NCBI GenBank assembly: GCA_005884465.1
Contig: VAZH01000088.1
Location: 1 to 20,456, forward strand
DNA length: 20,456 nucleotides
Source: Alphaproteobacteria bacterium
GTDB lineage: Bacteria; Pseudomonadota; Alphaproteobacteria; Rhizobiales; Xanthobacteraceae
Direction of reading: 5' to 3'
Both the position numbers and the translations under genes were made by a program. Every line of letters starts with the position of its first letter. Position 1 is the first letter of the stretch. Positions 16,130 through 20,456 of the stretch are shown one piece after another. The notes below the pieces were generated by a model. The model was not told the origin of the DNA and did no database searches. It saw only the letters and a program-made list of their open reading frames with translations.

Positions 16130-16145
16130 TGTGAACTAGCTCACA
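16130..16145. promoter_or_regulatory. CRP-consensus-like operator
   Basis: TGTGAACTAGCTCACA contains both TGTGA and TCACA half-sites with the exact six-base spacer of the E. coli CRP consensus, and the spacer is also nearly symmetric. It lies 73 bases upstream of the start of the 48-residue membrane peptide, in a 139-bp non-coding interval. Rhizobial CRP/FNR-family regulators use related but often different half-sites, so the regulator is unknown. The match is exact at all ten consensus positions. Confidence 0.45.
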
Positions 16146-16196
16146 CCTGCGCCTGCGCGGCTTGGGGCTGTTGGGCGAAATCGGAAAAATGACCCA

Positions 16197-17035
16197 CTAA
16201 CGAGCCTTTTGTGCCCGCACAATGTGCGCGCCGGGACCGATTACGATGCCTTGTTTCAGGGCGCCGTAAAAGCGCTCGGCGATCCCGGCCATGCCGAGAT
16301 CCTCGACGATCCCAAAACCCTTGTTGCGCAGCATTTTCGACAGTTCGGCGGGATCGAAGAGACTGAGCCAGGGCTCGCCGCGCGAAGCCGCCCGCGCGGC
16401 AATCGTCATCACATCGGCACGGCGATCGTCCGGATAGTTTTCAAACGGCTCGGCGTAATCGAACACGACTCCCGATTCTGGCACGCCAGCGATGAAATCC
16501 AGCGTCAGCGAGACCGCCTCGCGGGTCAGATACGGCACCACCCCGAGCCACTGGAAAAACGCGGGGCGATCGGCCTGAAAACCGGCCGCTTGTAGTCCCT
16601 CAGCCAGGCTTTGCCGCTCGAAATCGACGGGGGCGAAGGTGAGCGAGGCGGGTACCGCAAGACCGGCCTGCTTCAGACGCTCTCGCTTCCAGGTCTGCGT
16701 GGCCGGGTAATCGACCTCGAACACGCGGACACCCTGGCCGGCATGGGGATTGCGCAGCGAAAACGTATCGAGGCCGGCACCGAGCACGACTACCGCCGCA
16801 CGCCGCGGGCGACGCAGCCCGCCAGCGTATCCTCGGAAAATCGGCTGCGCGCAGCGATGAACAGCCGCCACGGCCGCAGCGACGGGTCGGCGGCTGTTTC
16901 GTCAAGCCTGGCGCGGGTTTCGTCGTCGAGAATCCTTGCGGCGAGTGGATCGCTGAAGATAACTCCGCCGTCCAGCGTCTGATGGATCGCACGCGCCGCT
17001 CCGCGCGCGGTATGACTGGGCTGTCCGGTCTGCAC
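16197..17035 (-). pseudogene. LCMT-family SAM-dependent methyltransferase, frameshifted
   Basis: This is a class I SAM methyltransferase of the leucine-carboxyl-methyltransferase-like family common in actinobacteria and rhizobia. The first frame starts at GTG 17035 (GGAG five bases upstream): MQTGQPSHTARGAARAIHQT, then FSDPLAARIL and WRLFIAARSRFSEDTLAGCV, family-typical, ending in ARGVRR and TAG at 16790-16792. The second frame continues at about 16796 with AVVVLGAGLDTFSLRNPHAG (the SAM-binding glycine motif), VFEVDYPATQTWKRERL and FDYAEPFENYPDDRRADV, ending at 16197. The combined span is one base short of 280 codons, so a single missing base near 16790-16800 explains it; the full length would be normal. 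The 224-residue piece lacks the N-terminal part of the SAM fold, so the product is probably not functional unless this is a sequencing error. Confidence 0.75.
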
Positions 17036-17448
17036 TTGCTCTCCTCGGACCGATTGGTGGCCGACGGCTTCGATCCGGTTGCCCCATGATGCATCGTAGA
17101 AGTGTTCGGCGGCGGCATCCGATATGGAAACATAGCCCAGCGTCGATCATCCCGCTGGTGCCGTGGATTTGAAGTTCGTATCAGCAGCGCGGCGTAATAG
17201 AAACATTTTCGGGGCGTTCGGCTGGACGATTTTCAAACGGCTCGGCGTTCGGCGTCATCGAACGCGAACGTCGCTTGACTGCAGCTCGCAACGAAAAGAC
17301 GACTCACATTGCCCTGATCAAAATTGGCTTCCATAGCGGCCCGGTTTTGCATACGTTTGGAGATTGCAGCCGCACTGCGGCGACTGCCATCAGTCGCAAA
17401 CGCCCAAAATCCCAACCACAAGGGATGGGTATTACAGGAGGGAATCCC
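17036..17448. other. 413-bp intergenic region with a methyltransferase-like fragment
   Basis: This stretch separates the divergent methyltransferase and TRAP genes. It contains TTTTCAAACGGCTCGGCGT (17230-17248), identical over 19 bases to 16438-16456 inside the methyltransferase. Both are followed by an ATCGAAC-containing segment, offset by seven bases. Read on the minus strand, with the seven bases removed, it encodes AFDDAEPFENRPAERPEN, resembling the family's FDYAEPFENYPDDRRAD segment. It therefore looks like a scrap of a second, lost methyltransferase copy. The rest should contain the TRAP operon promoter, which I could not pick out. The dctP reading frame stays open back to 17275, but nothing there looks translated. 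Confidence 0.5.
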
Positions 17449-18447
17449 ATGAAGCGTAGATCAGTACTCGCCGGGCTCGGCGCAACAGCGGCCGCGGGTG
17501 TGCTTGGAATGCCATCGATCCTCAGGGCCCAGGGACCCATCACGCTGAACGGCGCCGTGCAATTCAACGACGATCACGCCTTCACCAAGGCGCTGGTCCG
17601 GTTCGAAGAGCTGGTCCAGAAGTATTACGGCAAGCCGGTCAATTTCACGCTGCACAAGAACTCATCGCTCGGTCTCGAGAAGCAGTATTTCGAGTACATG
17701 TCGCAGGGCAAGGCCGTCGATTACGGCATCGTCTCGCCGGCCCACATGTCGACATTCGCCAAGGCGGCTCCGTTCATCGATGCGCCGTTTGTGTTCAAGG
17801 GCATCGAGCACATGAACAAGGTCGTCGAACAAAACATTCTGTCGCCGATCGCCGACGAAGTCGCAACCAAAGCCGAGGTTGTGCTGATCGGCTATGCCGG
17901 CGGCGGCATCCGCAACATATTCGCCAACAGGCCGCTCCGGAACCTGGCCGATATCAAGGGCCTCAAGGTGCGCGTGCAAGGCGCTCCGATCTGGTCGAGG
18001 ACGTTTGCAGCCGCCGGCATGAGTCCGACCGTCATCGCTTACAACGAGGTCTACAACGCCATCCAGAATGGCGTGATCTCGGCCGGTGAAAACGAGGCTG
18101 CCGGGGTCGAGGCAATGAAGTTCTATGAAGTCGCGCCGCACCTCAATTTGACGCAGCATGCGGTGTCAATCCGGCCGCTATGCTTCTCAGTGAAAACACT
18201 CAAGACGTTGCCCAAGGAGCTGCAGGATGCGATCTTCAAGGCCGGCAAGGAGGCCGGTGATTTCGGCCGTCAGCTGGAGTCGAGCGAAGAAGTCACCAAG
18301 CTCGATGCGCTGGAGAAGGCAGGCAAGCTCAAGCGCGTACCGTTCGAGGAACGCGACGCCATGAAGAAGCTCGTTGATCCCGTGATGGCCTCATACGCCA
18401 AGGAAATCGGCGCCGAGGGCATCTTTGAAAAGATCAACGTCGCTTAA
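17449..18447 (+). CDS. dctP: TRAP transporter substrate-binding protein DctP
   Basis: This is the periplasmic solute receptor of a TRAP transporter (332 residues). The start at 17449 is set by an AGGAGGG about seven bases upstream and by the export signal MKRRSVLAGLGATAAAGVLG with a twin arginine at 3-4, suggesting the Tat route; cleavage is likely after ILRAQ. The mature protein shows the DctP fold: FTKALVRFEELVQKYYGKPV, then NRPLRNLADIKGLKVRVQGA with the conserved arginine that binds the substrate carboxylate, and AYNEVYNAIQNGVISAGENE. Ligands of this family are mostly C4-dicarboxylates and other organic acids; sequence alone does not reveal which. It is the first gene of a complete dctPQM operon, 80 bases ahead of dctQ. 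Confidence 0.92.
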   Translation: MKRRSVLAGLGATAAAGVLGMPSILRAQGPITLNGAVQFNDDHAFTKALVRFEELVQKYYGKPVNFTLHKNSSLGLEKQYFEYMSQGKAVDYGIVSPAHMSTFAKAAPFIDAPFVFKGIEHMNKVVEQNILSPIADEVATKAEVVLIGYAGGGIRNIFANRPLRNLADIKGLKVRVQGAPIWSRTFAAAGMSPTVIAYNEVYNAIQNGVISAGENEAAGVEAMKFYEVAPHLNLTQHAVSIRPLCFSVKTLKTLPKELQDAIFKAGKEAGDFGRQLESSEEVTKLDALEKAGKLKRVPFEERDAMKKLVDPVMASYAKEIGAEGIFEKINVA

Positions 18448-18527
18448 AACGACAAGCCCACGAACGAGATTGCGCGGCAAGCTCCGCTGCTTGCCCGGTT
18501 GAGGCCTGTTACCCGTGCGGAGCCCCG

Positions 18528-19043
18528 ATGACCGAAATACCGCTGCCATCCAACCCGTCGCCGTGGCGCCGAGTAACGGCCGTCTACGGCAAGTTGCTGG
18601 AAATTCTGCTGGCGGCCTGCGTCGGCATTCTGGTTATTCCCGTCACGCTGCAAGTCATCTCGCGCTACACCCCGTTTATCCCGTCCTACATCTGGACCGA
18701 GGAGATGGCGCGGTTCCTGTTCGTCTGGACCATCATGATCGGGGCGATGGTGGGCGTCAGGGAGGCACAGCATTTCGAAGTCGATGTGTGGCCAGACCTG
18801 TCGCGCCGGGCTGAGGCTGCGGTGCGGATCGTGGCGCGTCTCGGCATACTGACGATGGCGCTGGTGTTTGTGTGGGCCGGTATCGAGTTCACGCGCTTTG
18901 CCTGGAACAGAACGTCGGAGCTCGCCGATCTGCCGCTCTGGCTCATTCATGTCGCCTGGCCGGTGGCAGGCTTTACCTGGATCGTCTTCGCGGGTGAACA
19001 GATCGTCGATGAGACGCGGGTCTTGTTCGGGGCGAAGCGATGA
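18528..19043 (+). CDS. dctQ: TRAP transporter small permease DctQ
   Basis: DctQ is the four-helix small membrane subunit of TRAP transporters. The 171 residues show four hydrophobic segments at about 15-40, 58-80, 95-115 and 135-155. The family motif is YIWTEEMARFLFVWTIMIGA, followed by GVREAQHFEVDVW, both hallmark DctQ sequences. GGAG lies about seven bases before ATG 18528. Its stop overlaps the dctM start as ATGA, so translation is coupled and the two subunits are made in step. No abnormalities are visible. Confidence 0.93.
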   Translation: MTEIPLPSNPSPWRRVTAVYGKLLEILLAACVGILVIPVTLQVISRYTPFIPSYIWTEEMARFLFVWTIMIGAMVGVREAQHFEVDVWPDLSRRAEAAVRIVARLGILTMALVFVWAGIEFTRFAWNRTSELADLPLWLIHVAWPVAGFTWIVFAGEQIVDETRVLFGAKR

Positions 19044-20359
19044 GCGGAGGGGTGCTTTCCGCGGGACAGGCCGCGCTGGTTTTGTTTGGTGTCTTCATTG
19101 CGCTGCTGATCGTGCGCGTGCCGGTCGCTTTCGCGCTCGGGCTCGCATGTCTGCCGATCCTTTTGATCGAGCCTCATCTGTCGATGATGATGCTCGCGCA
19201 GGAAACCTTCAACGCCTACAATTCCTTCATCCTGCTGGCGGTGCCGTTCTTCCTCCTGACGGCGAACCTGATGAGCATCGGTGGCATCACCGATCGGCTG
19301 GTCGCGCTTTCCCGCTCGATGGTCGGGCATTGGCCGGGGTCGCTGGCACAGATCAATGTCGTGCTTTCGGTGTTCTTCGCCGGCATCTCCGGTTCCTCGA
19401 CCGCGGATGCGGCGAGCCAATCGAAAATCTTCATCGATGCCCAGACCAAGGAGGGCTATGACCTCTCGTTTTCCATCGCCATTACCGCGGTGTCGGCGGT
19501 GCTTGCGGTCATCATCCCGCCCTCGATCCTGATGATCGTGTGGGGCGGGCTGATCTCGACGTCGATCGCCGCGATGTATCTGGCGGGCATCATACCGGGA
19601 TTGCTGATCGCGGGCGCGCAGATGCTGACCGTGCATGTCTATGCGGTCCGCCGCGGGTATCCGACTTACCCCAAGGACAGCTGGCGGGAGATGTGCTGCG
19701 CGATCTGGCGCTCGCTGCCGGCACTGATGACGCCGTTCATCATCGTCGGCGGCATCCTGCTTGGCTGGTTTACGGCGACGGAGTCCGCCTGTGTCGCGGT
19801 GTTGTATTCCGTTGCGCTGTCGGCTTTCTTTTACCGTGAAACCGGCCGGAAAGAGCTGTACAGAGCCTTGCTCGACACCGGGCGGTTGGCCGGGGTCGCG
19901 CTGTTCTGCGTCGGCACGGCGAGCGCATTCGGCTGGTTGCTGGCCTACTACAAGATTCCGCAGGCTCTCCTGGCCAATGTCTCGACCTGGGGCATGGGGC
20001 CGATTGCGGCGGGCTTCTTCATCGCGTTCTGTTTTTTGGTGGTCGGCTGCTTCCTCGACGCCATTCCGGCGATCGTGATTGTCGGCACCGTGCTTGAGCC
20101 GCTGGCGAGGTCGGTCGATCTGCACCCGGTGCAATTCGCGATCATCTCGATCGTCTCGCTGGCGTTCGGACTGGTGACGCCTCCGTACGGCCTGTGTCTC
20201 ATGATCGCGTGCTCGATCGCAGGGGTGCGGCTGCGCTTTGCGCTCAAAGACACGGTCATCATGCTGGTACCGATGCTGGTCGTGCTGGCGGCGCTGATCA
20301 TCTGGCCGAGCGTATCGCTTTTTCTGCCGCGCCTGATCGTTCCGGAGATGCTGAAATAG
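19040..20359 (+). CDS. dctM: TRAP transporter large permease DctM
   Basis: DctM is the ion-coupled translocation subunit (439 residues, about 12 membrane helices). Family features include LIVRVPVAFALGL, a helix-rich core with NSFILLAVPFFLLTANLMSI, the conserved FFAGISGSSTADAASQSKIF segment, and AVIIPPSILMIVWGGLIS near residue 160. The C-terminal half has LGWFTATESACVAVLYS and FGLVTPPYGLCLMIA, also typical. The overlap with dctQ is four bases. Together with dctP and dctQ it forms a secondary, binding-protein-dependent uptake system driven by a sodium or proton gradient. Downstream there is no classical terminator; a dispersed repeat begins 20 bases after the stop and may take that role. Confidence 0.94.
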   Translation: MSGGVLSAGQAALVLFGVFIALLIVRVPVAFALGLACLPILLIEPHLSMMMLAQETFNAYNSFILLAVPFFLLTANLMSIGGITDRLVALSRSMVGHWPGSLAQINVVLSVFFAGISGSSTADAASQSKIFIDAQTKEGYDLSFSIAITAVSAVLAVIIPPSILMIVWGGLISTSIAAMYLAGIIPGLLIAGAQMLTVHVYAVRRGYPTYPKDSWREMCCAIWRSLPALMTPFIIVGGILLGWFTATESACVAVLYSVALSAFFYRETGRKELYRALLDTGRLAGVALFCVGTASAFGWLLAYYKIPQALLANVSTWGMGPIAAGFFIAFCFLVVGCFLDAIPAIVIVGTVLEPLARSVDLHPVQFAIISIVSLAFGLVTPPYGLCLMIACSIAGVRLRFALKDTVIMLVPMLVVLAALIIWPSVSLFLPRLIVPEMLK

Positions 20360-20379
20360 CGGCAAGTTTGTCATCAGAA

Positions 20380-20456
20380 AACGTAGCCCGGATGGAGCCA
20401 ACGGGTCGCGCGAATGCGCGCCCGATGACAGGCTCCGCGCAATCCGGGGACACCCC
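20380..20456. repeat. Dispersed repeat, second context, cut by the window edge
   Basis: The segment starts near ACGTAGCCCGGATG and holds, at 20395-20439, a 45-base module that is 44/45 identical to the left arm of the palindrome at 4299-4343. The flanks differ: here CCCGGAT (20387-20393) pairs with ATCCGGG (20442-20448), whereas at 4287 the flanks are CGTCATAGCGA and GAAGCAATCC. Within the module, GAGCC/GGCTC, GGG/CCC and CGCGCG/CGCGCG-type arms can fold as one interrupted hairpin. It lies directly after dctM. Confidence 0.75.

Noticed and set aside
17275..17448. In-frame upstream extension of dctP
   Set aside because: The AGGAGG and the twin-arginine signal at 17449 fix the start; the extension would bury the signal peptide.
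18947..20401. 484-codon minus-strand open frame opposite dctQ/dctM
   Set aside because: It is Arg/Asp/His/Gln-rich with no domain and lies exactly opposite clear TRAP permease genes; high-GC codon bias keeps this antisense frame open.
1..20456. CRISPR arrays, tRNA or rRNA genes, complete insertion sequences
   Set aside because: None seen on reading; repeats found are the palindromic modules only, with no regular spacer pattern and no transposase.

Overview
The window looks like chromosomal DNA of a Bradyrhizobium-type alphaproteobacterium (order Hyphomicrobiales). The evidence is the high GC content, the dusB(nifR3)-ntrB pair, a fused ispDF followed by a short cinA, a lipA-ratA/coq10 pair, and dispersed palindromic repeats of the kind I associate with Bradyrhizobium genomes. 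The genus is inferred from gene order and style; no search was run.

Layout. 1-2213 (minus): dusB then ntrB, overlapping by four bases; ntrC would be expected beyond the left edge. 2467-4252 (plus): ispDF and cinA. 4287-4444: a 158-bp imperfect palindrome built from two copies of a repeat module. 4453-5876 (minus): lipA followed by a RatA/Coq10 START-domain gene. 6017-6637 (plus): a 3-methyladenine DNA glycosylase. 6655-9051: a YcaO/TfuA gene cluster of the thioamide/azoline RiPP type that is partly decayed. YcaO is intact, but tfuA has lost its signature motif and its frame, and a small gene resembling an NHLP-clan leader protein is frameshifted. 9072-9584 (minus): an unrecognised protein. 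9935-13027 (plus): a large class III cyclase-AAA-TPR signalling protein. 13099-17035 (minus): an AGPS-like FAD oxidase, a secreted alpha/beta hydrolase, a PsiF-like secreted protein with a TTG start, a 48-residue membrane peptide with a strong ribosome binding site, and a frameshifted LCMT-type methyltransferase. 17449-20359 (plus): a complete dctP-dctQ-dctM TRAP transporter operon. The right edge ends in a second copy of the repeat module.

How the genes work together. The left third is housekeeping: tRNA dihydrouridine, nitrogen sensing, isoprenoid precursors, lipoate, quinone handling and base excision repair. The middle (about 6.65-13 kb) is accessory and begins close to a truncated repeat. 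The right third is a mix of envelope genes and solute uptake.

Most interesting points. (1) The YcaO cluster appears caught in decay: tfuA carries a deletion that removed the family's GASSMGALRAAE-type motif. (2) The adjacent NHLP-like reading frame can be restored by one base. (3) One 45-bp repeat module occurs nested inside two different inverted-repeat contexts and, in a third copy, has a different inner stem that still pairs. (4) A textbook TGTGA-N6-TCACA site lies upstream of the 48-residue membrane peptide. Three coding disruptions in one window could mean real pseudogenes or a draft-quality sequence; only the tfuA lesion is hard to explain as a simple base-calling error.
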